Assembly (NCBI GenBank): GCA_907163345.1
Contig: CAJQUN010000021.1
Coordinates: forward strand, 2,728,001-2,792,000
Direction: 5' to 3'
Source of the DNA: Haberlea rhodopensis
Lineage: Eukaryota > Streptophyta > Magnoliopsida > Lamiales > Gesneriaceae
DNA length: 64,000 nucleotides
Part shown: piece after piece, positions 1 through 10,534 of the stretch
Layout of the letters: every line of letters begins with the position of its first letter
Position numbering within the stretch: the first letter of the stretch is position 1
The notes under the pieces: generated by a model
The model's input: only the letters and a program-made list of their open reading frames with translations
Databases searched by the model: none
Told to the model about the DNA's origin: nothing
Program-made: the position numbers and the translations under genes

Positions 1-218
1 TGCACAGCCAGTTGGTCTGGTTAGCTGGTCTGGTGGACAGATCAATCTTGACATTTACAGTCTTGGTCCAGCTTGATATATTCAAGCCCTTTCTTTGCAA
101 TTCATCAAGCTCTTAATTATGATCTATGAACTGCATACTTGATGAAATATGTTAGCAACACAATAACAAGTTTTGTTAACATCAAAATAAAGATTATTCG
201 GGTTTCCAAAACCCAACA
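1..218 (-). mobile_element. LTR (3' copy, cut by window edge) of short-internal LTR element
   Basis: This segment repeats the sequence at about 2145-2361 nearly base for base, including the tail of the GGTCTGG minisatellite, and ends in ...CCCAACA. The element reads on the minus strand. It is followed at once by a polypurine tract in minus orientation (219-232, read as AAAATGGGGAGAT), which marks this copy as the 3' LTR. Most of it lies outside the window. Confidence 0.8.
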
Positions 219-1053
219 ATCTCCCCATTTTTGATGATCACAAAACTTGAATAAAAATATGAACATTAAAGCACAATGTTGCATAACAAGAAAAAATCAT
301 ATTTTTTAAACAACATATTTCTCCCCATTTTTGTGTGAATCAAAAAGGAAGATAAATAAAATATACTCCCCCTCAAGAATTGAGATTAACTCTCCCCCTT
401 AATTTTAAAATGATTGAAAATTTGAGCAAGTGAGGGGCAAATGGGGTAGGCTAAACCAAATTTAAAAAATGCAATGCACATTAATTTTTGAACAAAAATA
501 ACCTCTTTTGATGATGAATGAAGCATACTTGGCAACAAATTTGAATTTCTTGACAAAACTCAACAGTGTCCATTTCATCTTTCTGCGGTGGCAGAACACT
601 TACTCTAACTTTGCAGAATAAACTGTATCTCCTCGTGAATAATTAGGCTGCAAGACCTATACCGTTGCGATCCTCTATGAGTCTAGTTTGCAACGCAAAA
701 TATGGTTCGTCATTTGGACATCCGAACAAGAAGTTATGCCAATTTTCCCAAAGTCGCTGCAAGCTGCCAGAACAACTAAAATGCTACGAAAATTGTTAGA
801 TAAAATCTCAAAATAAAATTTTAAACTTAAAATGAGTTTAAAACATACTGAACAAAAATTTGAACATTTAAAATTATTTTAGTGAAAAATGAATGCAATG
901 AAATTGATTTTTATGCTAAAAATTTTCATACACCAAGTTTTAGAAAATTATGCTATGAAAATAATTTCATGCTCATGAGAAAGTTTCTTTAAAAGAATTC
1001 CGTCTAAAATCGGTTAAAATGCTTTCCAAGAACAACCAGGCTCTGATGCCACT
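219..1053 (-). mobile_element. Internal region of non-autonomous LTR element (no coding)
   Basis: About 835 bp lie between the two LTRs. On the minus strand the primer-binding site is at 1039-1051 (TGGCATCAGAGCC, one base from the usual initiator-Met tRNA match TGGTATCAGAGC). The polypurine tract is at 219-232. No gag or pol can be read in any frame, so the element must have used proteins made by another element. It looks like a LARD/TRIM-like deletion derivative, probably of a Copia element, but its lineage cannot be named without coding sequence. Confidence 0.75.
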
Positions 1054-2361
1054 TGTTAGGATCGATTTCGGGGGTGGGTTGCCATTCCACACGCGAGTTC
1101 AACCAACTTGTTGCACCGAGAGATTATATCGAGTTCGGTTACAAAACCGAGCGGAAGACACTTGACATAACCCGCTCTAAAACCGATTACTCATTTGAAA
1201 GGCATTTTGAAAGATATGCAAGAAAGTATGTAAAACAGTAAGGTAAATAACACAAGCATTTGTTTCTGGAAGTTCGAAGCACAACGCTTCTACGTCTCCC
1301 CTTCTTCCATCCAGATGGATACACTACAAGACTTTGATTTATACAACTCTTTGTACAAACCCGGTCCAGTTGGGCATTCCCCATCCAACTAGAACTACTA
1401 GCAACTCAACTATGAATGTTCTTTAATGTCTCACATGCAAAGATCTCTCAATCGGTTGTGATGAATCATCAACCGTTACAATGGTATTCACTCTTCTATT
1501 TTAGCTCACAAATACAATGAGCAGAGTGAATACAAAGGCACAAATGATTCCATAATGAATCTGATACAGCAAGGTAAGAGGTGCCAAAGGTTTGAGGAGT
1601 GCTCTCCATTTAGCAGCTTTTGTCTTTGAAGTTCCTCAATTTGAATCCCAAGTGGGTTTGCTTTGGAAGGCTTTGATTGATCTTCAATCAGCTATTATTG
1701 AGCTTCCAAATCATGTATATATAGCCCCAAGTAATGATATATACGTTAGATAGAAGAATATAACCGTTGGGACAATTTTGGTAAGCTTTCAAACATTGCA
1801 ACGGTCATATTCTGCTTCTGGGCTATTTCTGGAAGTCTGCTGGTCTGGTCAGCTTGTCTGGTCAGCTGGTCTGCACAGCCAGTTGGTCTGGTCAGCTGGG
1901 CTGGTCACCAGTTTGTCTGGTCAGCTGGTCTGCACAACCAGTTGGTCTGGTAAGCTGGACTGGTCACCAGTTGGTCTGGTCAGCTGGACTGGTCAGCCAG
2001 TTGGTCTGGTCAGCTGGTCTGCACATCCAGTTGGTCTGGTCAGCTTGACTGGTCACCAGTTGGTCTGGTCAGCTGGTCTGCTCAGCCAGTTGGTCTGGTC
2101 AGCTGGTCTGCTCAGCCAGTTGGTCTGGTCAGCTGGTCTGTACAGCCAGTTGGTAAGGTCAGCTGGTCTGGTGGACAGATCAGTCTTGACATTTCCAGTC
2201 TTGGTCCAACTTGATATGATATATTCACGCCCTTTCTTTTCAATTCATCAAGCTCTTAATTATGATCTATGAACTGCATACTTGATGAAATATGTTAGCA
2301 ACACAATAACAAGTTTTGTTAACATCAAAACCAAGATTATTCGGGTTTCCAAAACCCAACA
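1054..2361 (-). mobile_element. LTR (5' copy), 1.3 kb, containing a minisatellite
   Basis: The LTR begins TGTTAGG and ends CCCAACA on the plus strand, so it is bounded by TG...CA. It matches the left copy over the 218 bases that can be compared. The primer-binding site lies directly to its left. It contains a 30-bp tandem repeat. The element is inserted in the MULE transposase gene: transposase coding resumes at 2362. Long open frames inside the LTR are translations of the repeat and are not genes. Confidence 0.8.
1838..2175. repeat. 30-bp minisatellite within the LTR
   Basis: About eleven imperfect copies of a 30-bp unit, of the form CAGTTGGTCTGGTCAGCTGG plus ten more bases, run head to tail. 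The period is exactly 30 in the cleanest part (2080-2150). The remnant LTR at the window start ends with the same unit, so the repeat belongs to the element family. Because 30 is a multiple of three it produces a long open frame with no gene meaning. Confidence 0.9.
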
Positions 2362-3257
2362 TGTTGTGTTTGGACCTTCTCCAGAACACTTTTTTTGTCT
2401 TTATCATTTGAAATGCAACCTCCGGGACAGATATGCTGGCAAACATTTTTCGAACCAGTTTCGGGAAAGGATGTGTTACTTGTTGGATGAGTGTGCATAT
2501 TCGCCGACAGTGGCTATTTTCACAGAGAAGCTTGCTATTTTGAAACGAGAAGGTGGTTCAATTGTAGAAGGGTTTTTACAAGGTCTATCTTTGGAGAAAT
2601 GGGCAAATGCTTACTCATGCGGCATGCGATATGGAGAGATGTATTCAAATGCAGCAGAGTCTTTCATTTCTTGGATATTAGAGGCAAGGGGTCTGCCTAT
2701 TACTCACATGGTGGATTGAATCCGGGTTAAGCTGATGAGCTGGTTTTATGATAGGAGATCAATGGTTGCACGATGGAGTGGGGTTCTGTATGCGAAGATG
2801 GAAAATAAATGGTCTTTTTACGAAAATCAAGGTCGTGCATGGAATGTGAAGATGTCTTCTGACTGTTGTTTCGAGGTGTTTTCATATCCTTCAGTTACTG
2901 TGCGCCTTGATATTCACACGTGATCAGTGGCAGCTTGATGGATTCCCATGTCCTCATGTGATTGCTGTATTTAGGAGGAATAAGATGACCATAGATGAAG
3001 TTGTTGATGTATATTTCCATGTTCGTACTTATAAGAGTTGTTATGAAGGAGTTATAATTCCGATTCAAGGACGTTCAAGTGATGATTTTGCTCAAATTGT
3101 CACGGGTATTAATATTTTACCACCACAAACAAAAAGGCCACCGGGTCGTCCAAAGAAGAGGAGTTTTAGATCCAAAGGTGAAAACATCCGACAGTTGCTT
3201 TGTAGTCGGTGTAAAAAATATGGACATAATAGGAAGACTTGTAAGGAACCTATTTGA
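2362..3257 (+). pseudogene. MULE (Mutator-like) transposase, C-terminal part, broken
   Basis: The readable protein fits the C-terminal half of a MuDR-type transposase: a segment with FFCLYHLKCNL near the start, a SWIM zinc finger around 2920-2970 (ends in CPHVIAVF), and a CCHC knuckle at the end (CSRCKKYGHNRKTC, about 3205-3246). The frame is broken by a stop at 2717-2719 and by a frameshift near 2920. The N-terminal DDE domain is missing because an LTR element occupies 1-2361. The gene is convergent with the ULP1-like gene ending at 4736, and both probably belonged to one MULE. Confidence 0.85.
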
Positions 3258-3299
3258 TGTTTTTTGTAAGTTTATGTTGAACAAAATTTAATTGCAGAA

Positions 3300-4562
3300 A
3301 TTATTTGTTTGATTTGTTATTGGTTATTTAACATAATGATGCAAATACATGCACCATTTCTGTCTATAGTTGCATGTAATTTACGTGCCTATAGATTTAA
3401 GTTTCACATATAGGTGCATGTCATATACATGCACCAAAAGATTCAAGTTGAACATGGATAAATGAAAATGTGTATTCTATCGGTGCATGTGATATACATG
3501 CACCGATAGAACAAAATGTTAATGCATGTGTAGGATCGAGCGCTTACCGCTTTACCAATAACTATAGTTAAGAGTAATGGCGCAACATCAATCTTTTCAA
3601 CCATACACTGGCACAATCGCCACGTGTTCGCCCGATCACAAAGCAGACGCAATTGTTGAACCCCAACATCATGTTTGTTTACATGCATCATTGATTTGAA
3701 TAAAAAAGTAAACAAATACATGCACCGCTTCTGTTTACAGGTGCAAGTGATTCACATGCACCGATACAAAAAAATTTGAATTGCTACATGTTATTTACAT
3801 GCACCGGTTGATTCAAGTTGTTCATATTGTATAAATGCAACTTTGTTTTATGCTTGTGTATTTACATGCATCGTTAGTACATATCAAGTAAAATAATCAT
3901 AAAAGATTTATTCAAGCATTGCATGTTATATAATTGCAACTAAAGGTCTATCGGTGCATGTGATTTCACATGCACCGATAGAAAATGTTGGATAAATGCA
4001 ATTAATGAATTATCGGTGCATGTATATCACATGCACCTATAGAAACACAATTTTAATTAATGCTTGTATTTTTACATGTATCGTTAGTACATATCAAGTA
4101 AAATCATTATAAAAGATATATTCAAGACTCGCATGTTGGATAAATGCAACTAATGATCTACCGGTGCATGTGAAATCAGATGCATCGATAAAAAAAAAAT
4201 TTGAATTGGTACATGTTATTTACATGCACCGGTTGATTCAAGTTGTTCATATTGTATAAATGCAACTTTGTTTTATGCTTGTGTATTTACATGCATCGTT
4301 AGTACATATCAAGTAAAATCATCGTTCAAGCATTGCATGTTATATAAGTGCAACTAAATGTCTATCGGTGCATGTGATTTTACATGTACCGATAGAAAAA
4401 AATGTGATATTTGCATGTTATTTACATACACCGATTGAAACCAAATTTGAATTAACAAAAGTAAATAAATACATGCACCGCTTTTGTCTACAGGTGCATG
4501 TGATTCACATGCACCTATAGACTGATTCGGTGCATGCGAAGGGACACACACAATAAAAATTT
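3300..4562. repeat. Palindrome-rich tandem satellite, block 1
   Basis: Dozens of copies of TGCATGT...ACATGCA appear, many as near-perfect hairpins such as CGGTGCATGTG / CACATGCACCG around a 2-6 bp loop. A longer unit is visible from the recurring phrase TCGTTAGTACATATCAAG at 3871, 4081 and 4295, giving a period of about 210-214 bp. The block lies between the transposase and the end of the ULP1-like gene. The same satellite fills introns of that gene at 23.2-28.3 kb, which ties the two sides of the Copia insertion together as one element. Confidence 0.85.
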
Positions 4563-4735
4563 AAACAAAGTGCACTTGTAGGATTCAATTTTGTCCAGTT
4601 CATCATTAACAACTAAAACATACCAACATGAGTCTGTACAGTTATTCAAGAACAAAAGTTTGGTTGTTTACAAAATTATACATTTACAATACAAAATATA
4701 TCTACAACAAAGTATTAATCGTTGTCTTATACATT

Positions 4736-5353
4736 TTAGAGGATGTCTTTCACCATTTTTGCTCTATAAATACTATTTATATCTACATTTGAATGCTTGG
4801 GCACTTCTTGTCCTCTCATAATTCTTTCTATGTTCATGCAAACAAACACGGCACAGTCTGCCGAGCCAGACTTTTATTGCATTGCTTCTTTGAATGTTAT
4901 GATTTCGTATGTATCTTCTCTTGGACTGTAGGTGATGCCTGCTGAAATGGGAGACTCCTGAATGATTTTCTTCATCTTCTCTTCAACGTAGACTTTCTAT
5001 ATATTGGAAGAAGTATTGTTATCAACTGGTAATTTTATAAAAAGTATTGAATTTAAAAAAATAAGTGTATTTAAAGTAAACCTTACCAGTAATTTGGCAT
5101 TTTCAAATTAATAATCTGTCTCCCCCTCAATTCGTGGCCTTATTGAATTGTAATGAGTCCAAACTGACTCTTGAATATCAAAGACAAGTAGTGTCCAGTG
5201 GTATCCTGGTGTTTTTAAGTGGTCTTCTTTGCCTGGTGTGTTTATTGGAAAAACCAAAAACCTATATGACATTGCCTCTGGTAGGAATTTATCAATGTTG
5301 TTTTTTGCTGAGTCTTTGTAGTAGCTCCCTAGTGAGACTAGTGCTGCGTATTG
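4736..5353 (-). pseudogene. ULP1-like (C48) cysteine peptidase, catalytic exons (3' part)
   Basis: Two exons read on the minus strand with good splice sites: 5353-5087 (acceptor TTCGCAG, donor GTAAGG) and 4996-4736 (acceptor ATATAG), both phase 0. The first carries the catalytic histidine in HWTLLVFDI (His codon 5200-5198) followed by HYNSIRPR. The second carries the active-site cysteine in DCAVFVC (Cys codon 4855-4853). This order is that of ULP1/SENP SUMO-deconjugating peptidases, as found in plant MULEs. In-frame TAA codons at 5110-5108 and 4876-4874 make the copy non-functional as sequenced. The upstream exons continue at 23070 and beyond, across the Copia insertion. Confidence 0.8.
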
Positions 5354-5375
5354 CTGCGAATTTGTATGAAATAAT

Positions 5376-6882
5376 TGTTGGGATATGCCCTAAGACAAAT
5401 CATTAGATGATTGTTTTGACATACAATGTTTATGATTTCTTGAATGGCAATTCATTATTATATATTATTCTTTTAACTGTGCAATGTGAATTAATATATA
5501 TGTTAATGTCCTTAGAATAATATTGTATTATTCTTAAAGATGTCCCTAGTCAAGTATTATCATGAATAGGGATAATGATAATACGTAGAGACTAGTATGT
5601 GTTGATTGATGAATTGTTCATTGATATGAGATATCAAATCAACACATGGGTACATGTTAGAGAACGATGTACTGGACAGACCCACCATGAGAATGCAACA
5701 TGGATAGTTATATGATCGTCATATGCAATTCTCATAGTGATAATAATGTATGTAATCCTTACGACTTGTGATCATCAGAGATCCCAACATAAGGAGTTAT
5801 GTATCTTGATATCGTCAAACGTTACCCGTAACAGGGTAATCTATAAAGGCGACTATTGGATACACTACGAATTATGTAGAGGGATGTTGACTGATCGAGA
5901 TAGGATTTGTCCCTCCTATATAACAGGAGATGTGTTTGGCCCTTGATCAAGTGAGAACTAAAATGCATGGCCATGCTCGAATGAGTCGATATGAGATATC
6001 GAGCTTATTCGTTTATTCTAGTTCTACTTGGGGATCAAGAAATAGAGATTGAATATACGAGTATGACTATTCCATGACTGGTGTTCAATCTAAACACAAA
6101 GGACAAATGGATTAAGTTACATGGTTAATATTATCACAAGTTCTAAAGGTTATGTCGAGTCATTGACATTCTTGTAATTTGGGTAGCCTCGATGTGTTGC
6201 TAGACACCGCTCTTAGCTTGTAACGTAAAATGAGATTTTATGTCACTGCCAACATTACAAGATCCTATCGGGTCGCACAAAAGATTAAATCGATAAGGGA
6301 AATTAAATTCATTGGATGAATTAATTAATTAAGAAGAGTCTTAATTAAGTGATTAAAAGGTTTTAATTAAATCATGGGTTTGGGCCCATAAGACTTTAAG
6401 AAAGTCTTGAACCTTAATTAAAAGCCTTATAATATAAATACAAGGTTTTGATTAATTGTTAATCATACTTTCATATCATACTTTGATATTAAAAACCTAG
6501 CCACCAAGACAAGGAGCTCTCGGCCACCTTGTTGGAGAAGCTCTCGGCCGCCATCCTTCTTGCTTCACTCGACTTCTTTGTAGTCGACGTGAGGTAGAGT
6601 TAGTTGAGCGCCATCCTTTTGGTTTTGGTTCAAGAATAAGTCTAGCAACTTGTTCTTGAACATCCCATCCCGATTTGATCGTGTGGATACCGTAGAGGCA
6701 AGACCTTGGAGGTGTAGCTTGTGACTCGGAGTTCGTTGGACGTGCTGCTCTGTGGAATCTGCTCAAACACGCTACAAGGGTGAGAATTTTGTAAACCTTT
6801 ATCCGATATGAATCCTTATGTATAGATCCATTGTTCTAGTAATCCAAAATATTTTATTCCGCTGCGTTGTATGCTCTAAGGA
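5376..6882 (+). mobile_element. Copia-1 5' LTR, truncated at its 3' end
   Basis: Begins TGTTGGGATATGCCC and is nearly identical to 21463-22969. I counted roughly eleven substitutions over about 1.5 kb, which suggests a fairly recent insertion. The shared sequence stops at 6882 (...CTCTAAGGA), while the 3' copy runs on to a plausible ...TTACA end at 22978. The last few bases and the primer-binding site are therefore gone, replaced by Gypsy integrase sequence. The flank ATAAT (5371-5375) against ATACT (22979-22983) may be an imperfect target duplication. Confidence 0.85.
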
Positions 6883-7867
6883 CGGCCTCAGGATTTGATG
6901 CGATCTAGGTGATCGTAGATAGGCTGACGAAGGTAGCTCACTTCATCCCCTACTGTATGACTTTTGCGTACCTAAAGATGACCCAACTATATGTGCGGGA
7001 TGTGGTGAGATTACATGGTGTTCCAGTCTCGATGGTGTCTGACAGAGACCCAATGTTTACTTCGCACTCCAGGATGTGGTGAGGACATGTGTATTGGAGT
7101 TTGATACTCGGTGACAAGATTCTATACCACTGGTAGAGTTCTCCTTTAATAACAGCTATCAGGCGAGCATTCAAATGGCCCTTTGAAGCTCTTTATGGAC
7201 AACGATGTAAGTCACCGCTGTATTGGGAGGACTTGACTAGCAAAGCGATCGGAGGACCGGATATGATTAAGGATATGTAAGACAAGATAAAGTTGATACG
7301 CCAAAAGATGAAAGCGGCCCAGGATAGGCAAGCAGCCTATGCCAATAAGCGGCGACGACCGCTAGCATTCCAAGTAGGAGACAGGGTCTTCTTGAAAATC
7401 TCACCCTTTAGGGGTGTAGTTCGTTCCGGTATGCGGGTAAAGTTATCCCGGAGGTATGTTGATCCATATGAAGTATTGCAGCGTATCGGTACTGTAGCCT
7501 ACCGTTTGGCTCTACCACCGTCCTTATCTGGGATTCATGATGTTTCCACGTTTCTATGCTACGGAAGTATGAGCCAGACCCGTCTCATGTTTTACAGCCT
7601 ACTGAAGTGCAGTTGGACTCAGATGTATCCTGCGTTGAACGACCGATCAGAATTAAGGATCATGAGGATCGCAGATTACGAAGCAAGATTATACCGATGA
7701 TTAAAGTTCAATGGGATCGTCGGGGTGTCAAGGAGGCTATGTGGGAGACGGAGCGGCATATGGTCAGCACTACCCGGAACTATTCTCTGGTATGTGATTT
7801 ATGTTTAGTTTCTTTTGGGGTAAGTGCATGCGATTTCGAGGACGAAATCTTAAAAGTAGGGGAGTAA
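6883..7867 (+). mobile_element. Tekay-like Gypsy, truncated internal tail (integrase end and chromodomain)
   Basis: This stretch copies 12779-13751 almost exactly, down to the in-frame stop after GFDAI and the stop in GATATGTAAGAC. It carries the integrase core end (VDRLTKVAHF), the integrase C-terminal region (from 7293, AYANKRRRPLAFQVGDRVFL) and a chromodomain-like end (7556-7700). Differences include a 12-bp indel near 7420. It ends with a polypurine tract (AAGTAGGGGAGTAA) directly before the LTR at 7868, so it is the 3' end of an element whose other parts are lost. Confidence 0.85.
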
Positions 7868-8618
7868 TGTGATGCCCCCGAAATGATTAATTGCAATTAA
7901 GGCATTAATTATGTTTATATGATGAATTATGTTGATAATTGATTTACGTGTTGAAATTAATTATCATGTTGAAATGGTTAGTCATGATAGGCGTGACCCA
8001 GGGTTGCATTTCAGGGTACATGTTATGCATGTTAGAAAATGAGGTGTTAACATGATTTAATTATGTTGATGGTTAATTATGAGGAAAGCATGATTTAGTG
8101 GAAGTTTAATGCATTTTTATAAATGCTTTTAAAATACCATGTTGGGGTGTTTTATACATCATGTTAACTTTGGGGTATAATTTTATTATTAACCTTATAA
8201 CCCCCCTTTTTTCCCCCTATACCCACTTACTTTACCAATCACTTTTAAAATCCCCAATTCATTCCTCAACCCTAACCCATCTCCCATTTTTGAAATTCAC
8301 CAAGGAAGGAAGAAGAAAACTTCACAAAAACTTTGTTTGTGTGATCTTTGTTAGGATTTGGAGCCTACAAGAGGTATGGAACCATTCCTAAAAGTTTTAT
8401 GATGTTTGGTGTTGAAATGGGTTGATTTTGAAGTAAATTATGTGGGTTTGTTTTGGGTATGTGTTGTATGTAGTTGGGGTATGATTTATGGTTATATGAG
8501 GATGTTTATTGACGAATTGTAGTGATTTGGTATGGTTGGTGTTTTGATATTTGAGTTTGTTTGTGTTGGGGAAGGAGAAGGATGAATAGTGCCCGAAAAT
8601 CGGACCTACAGGACTCGG

Positions 8619-8826
8619 CGATCGATCGGCACCCTCCACCGATCGATCGCGAGCTACAGGGGAGAAGGCAGTAGCCTTCAGCGATCGATCGCGAGTTTGG
8701 CGCGATCGATCGGCGAGGTCGCGATCGATCGGCGCAAACTCGGCGATCGATCGCGAATTGGAAAATTTTGTTGGACGAGGCAGTGTGATCTCGCGATCGA
8801 TCGGGACTTCATGGAGATCGATCGCG
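8619..8826. repeat. Cluster of CGATCGATCG palindromes in Tekay-like LTR
   Basis: Seven copies of the 10-mer CGATCGATCG plus one partial copy lie in 208 bp at irregular spacing, usually extended to GCGATCGATCG or CGATCGATCGC. The sequence between the copies differs, so this is not a simple tandem repeat. The right LTR has the same cluster at 14503-14710. Confidence 0.9.
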
Positions 8827-9085
8827 AGACACCAAAATGTGTATTTTTGATGTTTTTGTGGGATTTTTGGATATTGGACTATAATTAGTTTCTAATATCG
8901 ATTTGTATGGTTATGTAGAACCATCCCAGGTACCCACAACTTCAAGGAGATAAAGTTCTACGACTTCTCCATTTTTGGAATTAAGGTACGTAAGAGACGT
9001 ACGGGCATCGGACGGTAAACCATACTCCTATATTATGATCATACTATGATTGTATAAGAATTTACGATGCTATGATGATGTGTAT

Positions 9086-9560
9086 GATGAATAAAGATGA
9101 TAAGATACTTGACAAGTAAAGATGATTTTATGATGAATAAAGATGATAAGATACTTGATAAGTAAAGATGATTTTATGATGAATAAAGATGATAAGATAC
9201 TTGATAAGTAAAGATGATTTTATGATGAATAAAGATGATAAGATGCTTGATAAATAAAGATGATTTTCATAATGAATTAAGATGAAGAGACGCTTACGAT
9301 GATGTTATGATAAATGATGATGATGCTTATGATAAGTTACGATGACGCTTACGATGATGTTATGATAAATGATGATGATGCTCATGATAAGTTACGATGA
9401 CGCTTACGATGATGTTATGATAAATGATGATGATGCTTATGATAAGTTACGATGACGCTTACGATGATGTTATGATAAATGATGATGATGTTTATGATGA
9501 ATTAAGATGAAGAGATGCTTACGATGATGTTACGATAAATGATGATGATATGACGTTACT
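9086..9560. repeat. 46-bp and 55-bp minisatellites in Tekay-like LTR
   Basis: Four copies of a 46-bp unit start at 9086, 9132, 9178 and 9224 (GATGAATAAAGATGATAAG...). They are followed by four copies of a 55-bp unit starting at 9291, 9346, 9401 and 9456 (CGCTTACGATGATGTTATG...). GATGAT-type trinucleotide character runs through the whole block. The right LTR carries the same array at about 14970-15445. Confidence 0.9.
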
Positions 9561-9746
9561 ATAACGATTATGATGAGACGATGATGTCTATAAGATGATA
9601 ATGCTTACATGATAATGATGTTTACAAGATGATGTTTATAAGATGCTATGATGTTTATGATAAATATGAAACTATGTTCTTAAGAATGGTTGAATGTCAG
9701 GTTGTTATTATGGGCAAGCGAGGAAGGTCTTGCCACTCACATAAAT

Positions 9747-9951
9747 GAGCGATGGGGTACATCCGCTATCAAGGTGTAGCGATGGGTATCATCCGCTGAG
9801 CGATGGGGTACATCCGCTATCAAGGTGTAGCGATGGGTATCATCCGCTAAGCGAGGGGGTACATCCGCTATCAAGGCGTAGCGAGGGGTATCATCCGCTG
9901 AACAAAGAGATACATCCGCTATCAAGGCGTAGCGATGGGTATCATATGATG
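9747..9951. repeat. 51-bp minisatellite in Tekay-like LTR
   Basis: Four copies of a 51-bp unit start at 9747, 9798, 9849 and 9900, built from GAGCGATGGGGTACATCCGC and a related half-unit. The period is a multiple of three, which explains open frames on both strands here; they are not genes. The counterpart in the right LTR is at about 15631-15835. A diverged version with GCGATGATGAGATACCGCT phrasing occurs in the solo LTR around 29210-29330. Confidence 0.9.
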
Positions 9952-10522
9952 TGTTATGTCGAGCGAGGGGGGCCAACTATACCGCTGTCATAATGGAACC
10001 CGGACAGTCCCATTTCTAATTAACATAGTTTGTTGTGAGCATATATGTGAAGTATGATTTTAATCATTTATGTCGAGAACTAACGATTATATGCATGACC
10101 ATGAAACAGGGACAACCAAAGAGGGTTAATGTGATTAACCAGGAAGTATACGTTACCCATTTACTTCATGCATTTATTTATATGCCATTATCCTGTGATG
10201 TTGAGTAATGACGAATATGCTCACGATGTGTTGTTCCTGTAGGTACACATTTGGATTTGAAGGGCTATGGGCAGGGTTGAAGAAGTGAGCTTCGAGATGC
10301 CTTATGAATTAGGATTCAGGATTTGGTATAGTCTCTACTCCAGGAGTAGTATAATTCTATAGCGCCATCCATTTGAGAATGTAATTAATTTGTTTGAAGT
10401 TTTATTTTGGCCTGTAATCCTAATAACTCACGTTATAACCGGAGCCCTAAGCTGTATGTAATGCATGTTTAGCCCTAATTATTCCTTGCTTATGATGTTA
10501 AGGTAGGAAGGCCCTACATTAG

Positions 10523-10534
10523 TGGTATCAGAGC
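10523..10534 (+). other. Primer-binding site of Tekay-like Gypsy
   Basis: TGGTATCAGAGC lies four bases after the LTR end at 10518 and matches the 3' end of plant initiator methionine tRNA, the usual primer for these elements. Confidence 0.9.

Larger units (their letters stand above)
7868..10518 (+). mobile_element. Tekay-like Gypsy LTR, left copy (shared middle LTR)
   Basis: A 2.65-kb LTR bounded TGTGATGCCCCC...GCCCTACA. It is near-identical to 13752-16404. It has a polypurine tract with integrase tail on its 5' side and a primer-binding site on its 3' side (10523). It therefore acts as the 3' LTR of the truncated unit and the 5' LTR of the next unit. It contains three families of tandem repeats and a cluster of CGATCGATCG palindromes. 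Confidence 0.85.

Noticed and set aside
1778..2272. 164-codon open frame rich in SAGLVS-type repeats
   Set aside because: It is a translation of the 30-bp minisatellite inside an LTR. The period is a multiple of three, so open frames arise on their own.
3300..4562. CRISPR-like array of palindromic repeats
   Set aside because: Units are imperfect with no constant spacers, the context is a plant MULE, and CRISPR does not occur in plant nuclear genomes.
5134..5406. 90-codon plus-strand open frame
   Set aside because: It is the shadow of the ULP1-like peptidase exon on the minus strand, which has splice sites and catalytic motifs.
8161..8888. Three open frames (76, 80 and 99 codons), repeated identically at 14045-14772
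   Set aside because: They lie inside the Gypsy LTR, and one only reads through the CGATCGATCG cluster. No protein motif is present.
9737..9993. Open frames on both strands with repeated HPLSRCSDGY-type units
   Set aside because: Caused by the 51-bp minisatellite in the Tekay-like LTR; the same frame recurs in the right LTR.
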